From NCBI GenBank assembly GCA_027576995.1, contig JANBQC010000037.1, forward strand, positions 1 through 64,000: 64,000 bases of DNA. Direction: 5' to 3'. The notes below the pieces were generated by a model that was not told the origin of the DNA, did not search any database, and saw only the letters and a list, made by a program, of their open reading frames with translations. This DNA is from Dimargaris cristalligena. Lineage: Eukaryota; Kickxellomycota; Dimargaritomycetes; Dimargaritales; Dimargaritaceae. Positions 47,177 to 60,710 of this stretch are shown here, in pieces (position 1 is the first letter of the stretch; every line of letters begins with the position of its first letter). The position numbers and the translations under genes are program-made.

Positions 47177-47600
47177 AACAGTTACAGGATAGGGGCGAGA
47201 AATGGCATCAGTAAATAATGCTAGGAATACAGACAGCATCGCCCGATGGGGGGCAGGCCCTGACTGGCTATTTATGTATCGCGCGGTTCAGGCCATGCCC
47301 ACCGGACTATGTGGGGGAGGGTGGGTGAATTTCCGAAATTATCAAGAATAAAGGCAAGGGCTGAAAAAACCCCCAAAAGAGGGACACCCCCTCCTTTTCA
47401 CATCCCAGTGCCCTCCGATTCTCCTTTCCTTTTTAGGTAGGAAGGGGGTCTAGGCCAGGTTACTACCCTCGTCTATTGCAGAGTAGGTTTATTCATGTAG
47501 CCAGATTAAAGGTGAAAAGGAGGGAGGGAGGGAGGGAGTAATCCCACGCCTAATAATATACACCTGATCAATCCCGGCTAAACCAGTCGAGCGGCTGTGA
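46580..47600 (-). promoter_or_regulatory. Upstream region of the GATA gene with pyrimidine-rich sense strand
   Basis: On the sense (minus) strand this is C/T-rich, the mirror of the purine-rich plus strand. It includes (TA)n at 46642-46662 and 47111-47128 and a (GA)n run at 47134-47173. Like the Myb-like gene, a large regulator here has a long pyrimidine-biased leader. Possible upstream introns were not found. Confidence 0.45.
47134..47173 (+). repeat. (GA)n microsatellite
   Basis: About 40 bases of GA dinucleotides, directly after a (TA)n run, about 560 bases upstream of the GATA gene start. Confidence 0.9.
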
Positions 47601-50600
47601 AAAAAGCACTCACCCTCCCTCCTCCACTCCCCCCCCCACACCCCCGCATTTAATTCGAGGGAGAGGAATGTGCTTATGGGAGAGTCAACGGAAGGCAAGA
47701 GACCCCTCCCCTTCTTTTCCCCGCTATTGGCTGAAAACGAATGTGGTGGGCAACCCCCGTTGACCAATCCGGTGTACCCCATGATGTCCTCCCCCATTTT
47801 TTTTTCAACCTTCGGGATCTATATATATCGTTAGAAAAAGATAATGGCTGTATTATATATGACTGTGTGGGGTACGTGGCTCCTGTCAAGGCGTTATTGA
47901 AAATGACCATTAAGCCACCCTAACCGGGATATATCGTTGATAACCCCTCCCTGTAGAAAAAAACCCTGGACTACGGGAAGCTAAGTAGGGTGGTCTCATT
48001 TACTAAGGCGCACCATATGCCCGCAAACTCGGGCTCTTATGGAATAGTATAGGGATAGCACCAATGGCCTAAAATAGGTCGTCAATGAAAACCATCGGGT
48101 TGCATTGGACCAACTGGGAGGGGTACTGTCGTCCAATTGCATTTAGGGGGGAAGCGAGTACACATCAGAAGCATCGGCTGCATCAAACGGCTTTTGTTTA
48201 TATTGCGGAATGCTGGAATCCCATGAGGAGAAGAGGCAAGGTGGCACAATAATAAAGACCAAACAACGCCTCGGAAACCTTGGACAACGTCTTTCCCTTG
48301 AGTGCCATGTACCCGCCAGAGAGCGAGAGAGGCCAGCCATACATTGCTTATTTAACGCTTTCTCAGCCCCTCTCCTCTCCCCCCTTTCTTAGATTGCCTT
48401 GTCATTGACCACGTCTAACGGCTCGCGCCAACCGGGCCACTCAATGGACCAACAGAGGCCCTGGATTAACCTAGATACGCCGGGATTGACTGGGAAAATT
48501 GGCGACCTTGAACGAATTCACACTCGCTTCTCAGTGGTTTCTCCGTCCCCCCTCTCCCTCTATGGTAAGCTCCCAACAACAGCGTCCTGGTTTTGGGAGT
48601 CGGCCCTATAGCTAAAAATACTGTACCCCACTCTCTCCTTAGCATCCAGAGCCATACCCTGGGTCCTCTAAAGCGGGATTTATTTTAGAGTATTCCAGTT
48701 TTATACGCGAAACCTTATTTCATGATTATACATGGCATCTTGCCCTGACCTCCATGATCCTTTTCACACGTCCTGAATTGAGAGGACGTTCGGAAGAGGG
48801 GGAGATTTGCGTCAATAATCACAGCAAACGGCAATGGGACCCGCGTGACCGTGGCCGATTCGAACCTAAATAGAAAGGCAAGGGACTAGGCTCTACACCG
48901 AATCCAACCTTCCTTATAGAGAAAGATAGATAGATATGTACATCGGTATCGACGGTTAGTAAATACGTGTAGATATTTTGAGGCGGATGTAGAAAGACCG
49001 CGACGGTGACCGAACCCAGTATCTCATGCCGGGTGATTAATTGGTTATACTATACCATCTGCATACCTACTTTGCAATGATCGGAGTACGCAGCCGTTAT
49101 GATTAGTCGGGTTTCTTAGTGCCACTCCTCCTATTCAGTGGTATAGATGTGTGGAGGACGGGGGCGAGTCATCGACCCAATCCCCTTTTTTTAAAAAAAA
49201 TACCGAGTACGAATGGTAGTTTCATTCGTAGAGCGCCCACCCATTCAATGAACCCCCCCCATTAACTTCCACCTCGCTCGCAGCACTCCTCCCCTCTCCC
49301 CTCCACCCCACCCTAGCCCTAACCCTTCCTTGGTCACACTCCGGGTTTTTTCCCAACTGAGTAACGTTTGGGAGCCCATCAACTGGTCCAAAGTGCGCGT
49401 TGGCTGTGGTGCAAAGCGAGTGGTCGTATCTGACCCAGTCGTTGTGCGTGGGTAACTCGATCATTGACCACGTTGCAATCACGGGGAAAAGACGGCGGAA
49501 TGGCTAGCTGATGTAGGATCCCAGTACAGAAGGAAACACGCAGTTTCTCTTCTACCTGCCCCACCCTCTCCCCCACAGTATCAGCATTACAGTCCATAGC
49601 AGCCATACTGAGTTGCATATTATGAAACTCGGTAGATTAGACCCACATTCTAATCATCAGTTGGGTCGAGATGGGGGGGATAAGGTAAAGTGACTGAAGC
49701 AGCATCACTAGTAATGATCAGCATCAGTGATCTTTTCTCCTCCTACCTAATCTAGTACCTCCTCCACTGGGCCCCTATCGTCTCGGGTGGTCCTTAATAC
49801 AGACTGGTTGTTGTTGTTGTTGTTTTTTACAAACGAAACCTCCTAGATGGTCAAAGTCGTTCTTAAAATGTATTCTCGTTGGTACACCGGCGCTTGATTA
49901 GAAAGCCAGCGGTCCGTATTTTAATTGGGCCTAACCACCCAACACCTGGCCAATCATTTGGGCCTTTTAGTCGATCTATTACCACCAGCAAATGTTGTTT
50001 CGTGACCTGAGGCAGATTGGCCAACTGACAGTTCCTCGTTTCCATTGACATGCAATCCGATTATGCTCCCCTCTCCTTGTAGAGGGGTGTTCTTTGTTTG
50101 CCACCATTTATATCAATTTCCTTAAATATCCGCAAGTAAAAAAATTGGGTCGACCACTAGGAATCTACTTCCCGACGATCAAGAAGATGACTGGATAGGA
50201 GTGAATGGTAATAATTCACGGTCGGGAGGGGGTGAGAAGGAGACAAGGTTGGGGGAACGGGGCAAGTGCGAATGAAAATTCCGCCCCATTGGCACTACCT
50301 CCTCGCAGATGATGGTGGGAAGTAGAGGCAGTCGCTTGGTGGAGATATATAGGTAATAGGTACCATCAGTAGTGCTGAATGGCTAGTTAGTAGCGGGTCG
50401 CCGGGATGTTACCCGAATTGAAGGGAGGCGGCCTTAATCCCCAAGTGTAGCTGAGTTGGCCACGCCCAGGCATCGTCTTATCCGCCCATTTCTATTTCAA
50501 CATGGAAGGCCCGATTAGAACTAATAGTCAATCGAGAAGATGCGGCGTATTACACGACGATGCTATTTATGCCTTGTTGGTTACCTTCTCGTGTATTGGT

Positions 50601-53600
50601 GGGTCATAACCTGTATCTGAGCAAATAGGGAGGAGGAAGGCACCTAAACTGGAAGCGGGGCTGCACCACCACCACTCGACACCACCTCCGCCTCCCCTGT
50701 TTATCTATTAGTACTACTACGACTGGACGTCATGAAACGGTCAACCTGACCCACTTAGTTCACTAGACCCTAGACTTTTATTGGGTCAGTGGCCTATCTT
50801 TCGGGTCACGGGGTCTATGCAATTGGCTTGGGTACTGCCCCTTGTCCTCGCGCATTATTAGTGGTGGCAGTGGCTCTCCTGTGCTGTAGGTGTAATCAAG
50901 TGGGTCGTCTCATAGGCACGATGGTGAGAAGAAACGATGGGCCCGATGGACCAATGGCTTGGGATCAATGGGGTGTGGGGAAAAGTGATACATTATTGTC
51001 AATGTAATCCAAAATTGTGCTGCCTTTCCATATCTTCTACTTCTCGTCCCCGGATACCGATAAAGTAACGTACCCACTAATGATATTAGTATGTTGAACA
51101 TACCCCACTCTTTATATATATATATATATATCAAAACAGATCTCTCTTACAGGCGGACTTCCTAAATATCATATTTTCTCCCCGATTGGTGACTATCGGA
51201 TAAAGCAATGAAAGAGGAAGGAGGGGTGAGATGAAACAACCCTGGATGTGGACCATTTGGTATAACCCCAACCTTGATGATAGATGCCGAAAACGCAGGA
51301 GGCCAAGGCCATCGTGAATACCCCGGTATCTTTTGGTAAACAATACAGCCTTGGTAATCTGCTTATAAAATGGCATTTCGACCCCCCCTCCCTTCATTAT
51401 ATTCACATCGGGAAGTGGTTCTAATCTCCAGATGCACTCCCCCGCCTAAGATAACGAATGTTCTTTATATTTGACAATTAATGGCCAATTCACCATTTAC
51501 CCACTTTAATAAATCCGGTGGTTAGACTGAAGGTCCAACCAGCCTCCAGGGAAAGTTCAGTGCATGGACGCGCACCCATGGACTAGCGTCACTAACTCCC
51601 CGTGTCTGTGCGCGACAAATGATATACATGATTTTGCCTTATGAACACACACCCTCCCACTTTAACCATGCGCCCGTCCCTGCTGGCTTAACGGCAGTAG
51701 TGAAGGGGAAACCGGTTATGCTTGGCCTTTGGCTACAAAAACCGGATAATCCTGATTGAACTCAAATATACTTTTATAGGGTTTTATTCCCAGGTGAGCA
51801 CATCGCGGACGAGGATTAAAGACCTGTAGGTGTTCCATTATACCATTCATACGACAGATCCTAATCCCCCCCTTGTTTCCGATGCCTAAATGTACGGCAG
51901 GGGTGCGATTCATAATAATCGGGTAGCCATGTCGGCCGGGTTCAGGCAGCACCTCCCTCGGCAACTCAAACCCATGTATAGTTCAGGCTGTGGAGCCTTT
52001 TTCGATCAATCTTTGACACATTAGATCCCTATCGATTGAAAAGGTAAAACACCTGCTTGCAAACAGTGGCGAGGTCTTTTGGGAGAAGGGGGGTCTATAG
52101 GCATCCGTTGCTGATAGACCGAAGGATCTCATATGAGGGTGATGAATACCCTTGTTCATGCAAGCCCAGTAGTTGCCCATTTAGTAAATAAAGGTTATTT
52201 AATTTGGAAGCTGTTTTTTTTTACGCGCAGACATAGGTGCGTCGCGTTCACCTACATTTCATTTCCCTCACTCACCAGCCGAAAGCAACCGACTAAACCC
52301 ATTATGCACCTGTTTTTCTTTTTTTAACAGCCCCATTTTGGCCGGTTCCGATCGAAGTGATGGTGCCAAGCCAGTCCCCCTCCCTCCCTCCTTAAGTCAG
52401 TTGGTCTAATGGTGCCATGATGATGGCCATGGATATCCCTTGGCATAACCTGCCATTTCGGTGTGTATGGATTGGTGTATGTTGGTGGGTGGTGGTTAAG
52501 TGGATGTGAGAACCCAAAAAGAAGTCGCCCCTTCTCACGCCGTTGTGTAGGCGGCCTCCGCACATTTACCTGGACAGGCCATGGCCGCCATCCCCGATAA
52601 TTAGTCAGTCGGAAGCTGATCTGTCCCGTCGTTGCCCATGTTAACGGATACGAAGAGGCAACGCCGCGGCATATCTAATCACCAATAGCATTCACCTGTC
52701 CGCTGGGGCGATTACCATCTACCGGCCCGATGGAAGGAAACACGATGTTGCAGGATCCATGGGAAGGTAAAAGCAGGAGAGAAGAAGTGAGAGAAAGAGA
52801 GGAGTAGGCAAATGGTTAAACGCTGGGCCTAATTCGAATATACCACCAGCCCTGGTATGCGTGGTAATGGGAGTATTAATGGGTAGGATGAGAGATTTCG
52901 AATGTAAAAAAAGGTGGTGTAACCGGGGCATAATAAGTCAGGCCATGCCAGTTATACATGAGCGTAGAGCGGATGGTTCTCCCGAAATGGATTTGTCTTC
53001 CAAAGTAGATATGCCGAAGATGGAGGAGTGATGTAGATAAAAATAGGGGGTATGTAATAATATGTAGGATTATGTGCGTAGTTCGACGGCCCAGGCAGCA
53101 CCGTTCGGTGTTTAATAGGTTAGTAGTTCCGGAACGGTATAACAATTATCTATTATAAATTGAAGGGCCATGGTAATATGAGCCGGTATATATAGACATT
53201 TGCATCCATTTTTTATATATGATTATATGTTGGCAATATACGCTGGGAGAGGGGTATATCCAGCTAAAAACACCAGCCTATTGCTATAGCCCTCCCATAT
53301 CCAAGTGGGATGATGCGTTGCCCAGCTGCATCCCACTCACCCCCCTACCCCCTGTTTCACAACAGATACACTCGACCAAGGCCGGTATTTGGTCCACAAA
53401 AAATAAATCGAGTATTTAGTATTACGCATCTGGCCAGGGTACATACGATCCTTCTCCAGATCCGATTTACTATATATATAATAGGGTAATGCGGATTCAG
53501 GGGGGAGGGGTGTATAAATATATAATTTAGGTCACATTGTATTGGCTTTGGATTTTCCACAGTGACGTGTAGTTTAACCTTATACCATGGAAGTAGATGT

Positions 53601-56600
53601 ATCGATGGATACAGGCATAAGTGTACACGGGAATGGTGTTGTTACTTTGTATTGGGTGGCTCGAAACACCACCGGCAGTCGGGATGACAAGGGGAAATAG
53701 GACTATTCTAACCCAAGGCCAGCCCATGTAACGTATAACATAGATGTCCGTGCTACTGTCCAGATTGGGGGTGTTTTCAGGTCACCGGACACACGGAACG
53801 GGCGTAAGAGGTCGCCAGCCAGTGCTTATAATTGTTGGGCACTGAGTGGGTCAAACAGCGAGAAACAAATGGATGTGTTTGCGTAGGTGGAAATATGAAT
53901 AATACAACAGGTAGGCGTAGGAGGACGAATGGCTCTGAATGGGAGGGGGGGGGTCCAGGGAAAGAATCGTCAGGTAAAATCACCTAAATCAAACCCTAAA
54001 AGAAAATCCATCATTTGAACCGGCGGAATTGCCTAAGCTGGGGGAATACGGGACGGCAGTGTATTACTATCTAATATGTCTGAAGTACCTGCGACGCCGA
54101 CCGACCTTAACATCGAGGTTCGCAGTACCAATGCCGATGCCTGGCGATGGAGGCTCGGGTTTTTATAAGCCAGTTAAGGTGCATCGGGGTGTGAGGGTCA
54201 GATTCGTTGCACATGGCTGTGCAGGGACCACCCTCTCACGTCTACACTGACTCACTGCCGGATAAAATAATTCATGTGGGTCCCATCCCGGAGGCTACGT
54301 GGTACCGGAATACCCATCGGTTAAAGGCGGGAGAGGGTCATGCTAGATGCACTCTTAAATGATTTAGGAGGTTCAGTCCCGTCATTCTCACAACGGATAA
54401 CTATAGGTAAACAGAAAAAAATTAAAGACCAAGACGAAGTCCATTTGGGATAAAAGGGGAGTCAGGGAGTGTGGGCTACGCTCGTTTGGTCCGGCCATTT
54501 ACTGTACTGGTCAGTGGGATATTACTATTATTTCTATCGCGGATGCCATGGCTCCTATCGCAAGAATGAATATTTTAATATGGGTAGGCTATCGGATCTA
54601 TCCTATTATATATATATTCATATAGAAGGCATCATAATGGGCCCTACAGGGGTATATTCGTATACAGTCCACATCTGGTCAATAATAAAGCGGCTTTCTC
54701 TAATGTGAGCAATGGATAGTGAAAGAATCAGCATGACATGGTCCCATTGCATTTCCGCTCGGAGGACAGTCATTAGACAAATCATTTGCGATAGTGCCAG
54801 TCGCCTTTAAGCGAGGGGAGGAAAGGGCGATGGTTCTACCCTAGCCTCCATAGGAAAATTCGACTACAATTCCTAAACTATTAATAGCAGCGTTCTTTAG
54901 GGGTGGGGGGGTACTCCAATGGGGAGTGTCTGGAGTTGGCTGGGGTGGTGGAAAATAGGGGGGCATTAGTACCCATATTTGGCATTGGGCACATTTTATC
55001 TTGAAGGGCTGGGGATAAACTAGTGAATGGCTCGCCTGGTTTGCGATTGGTGATAAGAATCGGGTTATTTATCCAATCCCAGAGAGTTTCCCGAGGAAAA
55101 GCTACTTGTCCAGTTTGACGTCGGTATTTAAATTTATGAATCTAAACTGATACAGGACTTGTTGTTCGTCTGTGGGCACTTGAACGTAATTAAATATATC
55201 CATTTTTTAACGACTTATTTATACCTCTCGAATTCTCGATATTTGTTCTGAACCCCATGGCCAATTACTTCCAACGATTCGGGTTGCTGGGCGAGGGGAT
55301 CCTACCGTCGATGAGGGGTTGCCCCTAGCCTAGATGGCCCGTTAACATTTAAACTTAAGTGGGCCCCACATGATTTGCAATTGATAGAAGGGGTACGGAT
55401 AGTAGTCGGCACTGCCGAAAAATACGCCGTTCTCCTTGGTAAGTTATAGAAGATCCCGATGATGTAGAGAATATATCACTATTACCACGAATAAATGGCC
55501 CCAATGGGGTTAGCGCGAAAGGAATAGGGAGAATCCTTTTTTTTAAAAAATAAAAAACATCTGTTTTTGGGGACTTGGGGTGTGGCATGGTTCCCAATGA
55601 CATCGTTCATTCGATCGTCCATCGTCCCACCAAATTGAATAATATAATGTTTGCGGGGTTATTTCCGAATCTATGTAGTATCGGGGGGTTTAAGCTCATT
55701 TGTGCCGCCAAATTTATGGTCCCTCCCCTTTACCCCTCCCCCTACGGGCCCTTGTGACCCATACCCTGGTTTAACGAATTCGTGACCGATTCCGATTTGC
55801 CTATAATAGCATTAGTTCGCAGATGACTCTGCAACGCTGGCCATATGACTTTAATTCGACTGGCTGGCCGATAGCGATGTCATTAGCCAACCCCTGTGGA
55901 AAAAAAACCCCCCCGACCGATCCATGGCAGATGGGCCGCACCTACCTATTAAATCCAAGGCAGATGGTTAAGATCTGTCCCCATATTCTTACAGATCAGT
56001 ATCGATGTATCTCTGTATATGAGCACACACACATATATATATATACACTAGCGAATCACCGGCATTGTCGGGGGGGGGGGCTTACAATAGGCGGTTCCGA
56101 TGGGTTAGGTCACACCTGTAATCCTTTTTTGTAAACCAGAGATGGGGAAGGCAGGCATAGCTGTAATGTAAATGTACTCGTGAGAGTAATATCGGTAAGA
56201 GATTGAACTTACATGCCTTGGGCACAGGCGGTATTGTTGCACAGAGAGGGGGGGAGTGGGCGGGTTGGTAAACACCATTTCCCCCCGAAAATATGTTGGT
56301 AAATTATATATAATATTTCTGGGATGGAAGACGATACCCGTTTTTTCTCATTCTGCATTCAGAATTACCTAATTACATTCTGCTTATAGTATCGCGTTGT
56401 ATATGGGATGTATGCAAGCCCCAATGGGTTGGCCTTGAAGTGTATGGGTGGCTTCCAGTGGATGGCTAAACCTGTCCTTTTAGATAAATAATAGGAGGTG
56501 GTGAGAGGGGGTGGGCGGGATCCCTCTATCCATCCTGTTTAGGCGGTCATCCGCCCTTTAAATCTGATGGCGTTGATGGCTCGGTCCTCGATGGGCCGTA

Positions 56601-58182
56601 TCCACCACTGCTATCAGTCCTGCACCACCGAGATACCACATATCGTCCGGTATTGGTTTCGAAAAAAAAGGGGGGCACAGCTTACGCAGTGGTACCGATT
56701 TCAGGACCATGAACCCAGCAGCCCAGTGTCTCCTGGTTTTTAGCATCAGGTCATCGGAATACCAAGGTGGAAGAGGGGGGTTGAAAGAGTACCCCACCAG
56801 CACTATTGTCCATCTGTGCGGTCAGACCCTTTTATAAATCGACACCAGAAACACTGCCATCCTGAAGGGCAAAAGAGATAGGGGTGTAAAACATTAAATA
56901 CCTAAAAAAATGGGGACCCTTAGTAAGTTAATGGTTTTCCTTACAATGTCCACAAAATAGACCCTTCCAATACATCAGTGTAACCATAAGGGATTGTAGT
57001 CAAGAAGCATTAGCCCTTCCCAATCCCGCATGGCCCACCCTCCCTTATTTAAAAATATAAAATAATTAATGTATTGAAATCCTGTCCCCATTCTATTAGG
57101 CTGAGAACTTCCTAATGGCTCTTCTTCAGTAACACTTAAGTTGTTTTTTTTTAGAATATGCTATGTACTTGATTCTAATCCCCCAGGTAGCCGTTTAACA
57201 ATTACGATGCATTAGATGCAGATGAGATACACCCCCCTCCTCTTATTATATACCGTATGTAATGTGGGTAGCCATTAGAATATTAGCCATCGGCCATCGC
57301 TGGGAGCGATAGGCACCCCATCGGCGATGAAATAATATTACTGCCGTATTTGTCCATCACTTAGTACCCGCAGGTTCAACTCACTCCCTTGACTGAGGGA
57401 ATGGGTGTGGGTGAGAGTCTAGGAATTTACTACCTGTGTAATGGGCTACCCGGCGTACAGATAATTATATTCAAATACCTTAGAAGCGAAACGTCCTTGA
57501 GCTAGTTTTACTATATACCCTACCACTCTTCCGGGGATGTGATGTGCGACTATTATTACGCCTGGTGGTTCCTTCTCATTTATACTGATATATTATGCCA
57601 CAATCAACCCCATGGGGGATTCGCTTTTGCCAATCAATAGGCCATGTCCAACCACCCAGTCGTTGGAGGCAATATCGTACACAGTGACAAATGTAACCTT
57701 ATATAATCGTGACAGTGACAGTATCAAAAGGTAGGGGATTGGTGCATCATCTAGTGAGTATTACTTTTTTTTTTCTTGCAGATGACGTTATCGCCAATTC
57801 GATTATGATCTCCAGAATCTGGGTGATCGTAGAAATAGGTAGGAAACATTAGGCCGTCTAATTTTAAATGCCCGTTTAGGGGGAATTATTCGCTGTGTAT
57901 TGAAGCAGATCTGGTATACACATAGGGGCAATATAATAATGGATATATCTATGGCACCTATTATGCAACCACAGAGAGATGGCGGAGAAAGTCGCTGAGA
58001 ATCAGTGAATGAGTTACCAGCAACGGATGTGCCCCACACACTGGACCCCCATGTAAGGTATGAGAATGATACAACTTGACCATGCTGTAGAACCTCCACA
58101 TATAAGTAGAAATATTACCAGGTAAAAATACGCCCAACTGTGCTATCCTATTGACACTCCATTAAAAAGTATGTATGGTTGT
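47601..58182. other. 10.6-kb region without a recognisable gene
   Basis: Only short overlapping open frames, none with a family motif. Plausible splice-like pieces occur (for example 48393-48565, bounded by a TTCTTAG acceptor and a GGTAAGC donor) but do not extend into a recognisable protein. Simple repeats include (TTG)n at 49807-49822 and (TA)n at 51113-51131. A/T palindromes are at 49186-49200 and 55537-55550. I see no RNA gene. Confidence 0.4.
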
Positions 58183-58744
58183 TGTCACCTGGGTTTACCA
58201 CTCTTAGTCCATCAAGAGTCCCGGGGATAGGCTTCTCACAGTAGGCAGGACTTAGACTCGGCCAAGCAGGCTACTAGCATCAGGGAGGGGTCAGTACTAA
58301 CCAATAAAGGATGAGTGCAGGCTAATGCAAGGGAAGTGCAGAGGGCACACTTACTGGCTAATACAATAGGGTGAGCATATAGGGAGTTTATTGAGGTAAA
58401 CTATGGGGGTGAGGAAAATAAGCTAAGGAACTGAACTGGTCCCAGAGGGGCCTGGTTATTTATATACAGGGACTACTCATAACAAGGGGTCCTTGAAAGC
58501 AATGGGATGAATAAAGAAGAGGCAAGGGGCAGGGCCTTGACCAGGGGCTTACATCCGGAAGACTTGAGTAAGAGAGAAGGAACATTAGATCAGCTGGTGG
58601 AGTATTGCATGAGAAGTGTTGGGGCCTGGCCATAGTGGGCTATATAGTAAGGGGAGAGTAATATGGCACAATAAGGCAAGATTGGATAGGACAATCAGTT
58701 ATTCCCATATTTAGGGAGGATTAGGTGGGCCGACAGTTGTGGCA
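58183..58744 (+). mobile_element. LTR-like repeat, left copy
   Basis: About 562 bases starting TGTCACC and ending TGTGGCA, i.e. TG...CA ends as in retrotransposon LTRs. It aligns by eye along its whole length with the reverse complement of 59582-60174: the shared blocks include CTCTTAGTC, GGATAGGCTTCT, CTTAGACTC-GCCAAGCAGG, AGTACTAAC-AATAAAGG, GTAAACTATGGGGGT and AATAAGCTAAGGAA. A promoter-like block (GGGGCCTGGTTAT followed by a TATA-like run, near 58447-58466) is conserved in both. CpG is nearly absent. No coding capacity. Confidence 0.7.
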
Positions 58745-59581
58745 GTACATTTCAGTATTATTCAATTGGAAATGCTTATAATCCAAAAAAAAAACTATAT
58801 AAATATTAGATAGTAGGTTCAAGGTTTTATTAGTGGATAGTAGGTACTTAATGTTTATTAAAGGATGGGTCATTTTATCCAGATAATTGATCAACAATAT
58901 AATGGTCAGTGTATATGATATGCTAGAAACTAGATAGACCATGTGCAGGTCAGGCCATTTCCAGAAGTGGTGAAATAATACAGATGGATAAACCATGTGA
59001 AAATATCTATGTCATCACTTAGGCTTAAGGTTCTTCAAATCTACTGCAAGAGACACTGTGGTTTTCTTAGTAAGGAGGTATTGATATTACAGTTAACAGT
59101 CAGTAGGGGGTTTGGTTACAAATCAGCTTGGGGTATGAAAAATAAGGACTCCCTGCTTAGACAGCTGTACTCGTGCTCTGTTCTAAGAATCACCAATTAT
59201 CAGGTGAAGGGTCTTACAAAGATGGGCTAAACCACCACTGTAAGGGGGGAACATTCACTCATGATGGCCAATGTACCTATATGTTCTGCATGACCAGATC
59301 ATCTACCACAGAGCTGGTGCTGGCTGGGCTGGATCAGAACCATTAGACCTTGATACATCATGCTTTGTTAATTCCAATTGCACACCAGAAAATAAGGAGC
59401 CCAAGGTACTGGATTAGAGTATGCCAGATTTGGGACCAATGGCATTATGTTATGAAACCATTTGATTTTAAGGGGCACCTCAATTCATTGAGTATTAGAA
59501 CCTTTCTTTTAGAGATAAAAATAAACATGCTATTCATCAACTGAACATGGCCATCAATATATAATATATACTATCTATGCC
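58745..59581. mobile_element. CpG-depleted spacer between inverted LTR-like repeats
   Basis: 837 bases between the two inverted copies, with the same near absence of CpG (I count one). Both strands have scattered stops; open frames at 58721-58996 (minus) and 58997-59230 (plus) show no secure retroelement motif. Probably decayed internal retroelement sequence, by context only. Confidence 0.45.
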
Positions 59582-60174
59582 TGACACTCTTGTTGGCCCT
59601 CCTAATCTAACTTAATCCAGACATAATAATCACCCATCCTTATTAGGCCTTATAGCACCATATTAACCTTCCCCTGGTCACCCCTGGCACTATGGGATCA
59701 CCCTATATCACATAGCCATTCCCCTTCCAGACTCCTTGGTTTACACTAATCACTCCCATGCTGATCTGACAACTCTTCTGGTTCCTAATAAAGTCTTCCA
59801 AGTCCTCACAGCCATCTGGTTGGCTTATTTATTGTACCTTAGTCTTAGTAGTATCCTCCTTCAGGGACCTCCCTCTGGAGTCATCCCCACATATATATAA
59901 CCAGGCCCCACTGGGACTGGTGCAATTCCTTAGCTTATTCTTACCCCCATAGTTTACCCTAATAAACCCTGTATACACTCATACCCTTATATTGACTAGT
60001 AAGTATGCTTGCTGCACGTCCCTTATGTATACCAGTATTCTAGTAGCCTTTATTAGTTAGTACTATGCCCCTGCCTAGTGCTAGGACCTGCTTGGCTGAG
60101 TCTAAGCCCCATCTACCATTAGAAGCCTATCCTCAGGACCCTTGACAGACTAAGAGTAGTTAACCCGGGTGACA
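59582..60174 (-). mobile_element. LTR-like repeat, right copy (inverted)
   Basis: About 593 bases. Read on the minus strand it starts TGTCACCC and ends GTGTCA, and matches the left copy block by block. It carries the same TATA-like segment (minus strand, about 59897-59910) and AATAAA-like signals. Divergence from the left copy is substantial, with many substitutions and small gaps, so the pair is old. No target-site duplication joins the two outer ends. Confidence 0.7.
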
Positions 60175-60710
60175 ACCCTTATGCTCTATTCATCATGGTA
60201 GAATCCCATATAGTCTCACATGAGTCAGATGATACTATACCTTTTCATTTGAAGTACCCAACCCATATAAGCCATTTAATAAATCAAGTAAGATGCATTG
60301 TATGTATATATGTGTGTGTGTGTGTATTAATACCTAAGGCCAAAGTGAAGGGCTGTGACTCAATCAGACCATTAGCCACCCCATTTCCTTTTGTCCCATC
60401 CCCCAGTGAGCTATAGTTGGCATGTTTCTTTTTCTATACAATAACTGGGGCCAAGGTCTGCAGAACAGCAAGTCCCCATGATATTTGGGATCCCCTTTTA
60501 AAAAGGCCAACTTGGGTTACATGCATACTGAATATAATATTATACCAGACCAATTGCCTCAGTGGTTGATGTCCAAAGGCATTGGCCAATAGTGCCTACT
60601 GGGTGCCATTGATTTCAAATTATGAGACTCTTAGTCTTAGATGCTGGCTAATAGTAATATATTTACATACAGTTGAAGGACTCTTAGACAAGGGGTCACG
60701 AACTGGCACA
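60175..60710. mobile_element. CpG-free continuation right of the inverted repeats
   Basis: About 530 bases with no CpG until about 60707, in contrast to the sequence after 61,000, where CpG is frequent. If the right copy is a 3' LTR on the minus strand, this would be the end of its internal region; no integrase or reverse-transcriptase motif can be read. A (TG)n run is near 60309-60323. Confidence 0.4.

Noticed and set aside
48393..48670. Exon-like segment with acceptor, donor and a short second exon
   Set aside because: The frame starts without an ATG at the acceptor, ends after nine codons in the second piece, and has no family resemblance.
58721..58996. Minus-strand reading with a CHNC-like motif suggesting a Ty3/gypsy integrase zinc finger
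   Set aside because: The motif falls inside the left LTR-like repeat and the upstream spacing does not fit; the resemblance is chance.
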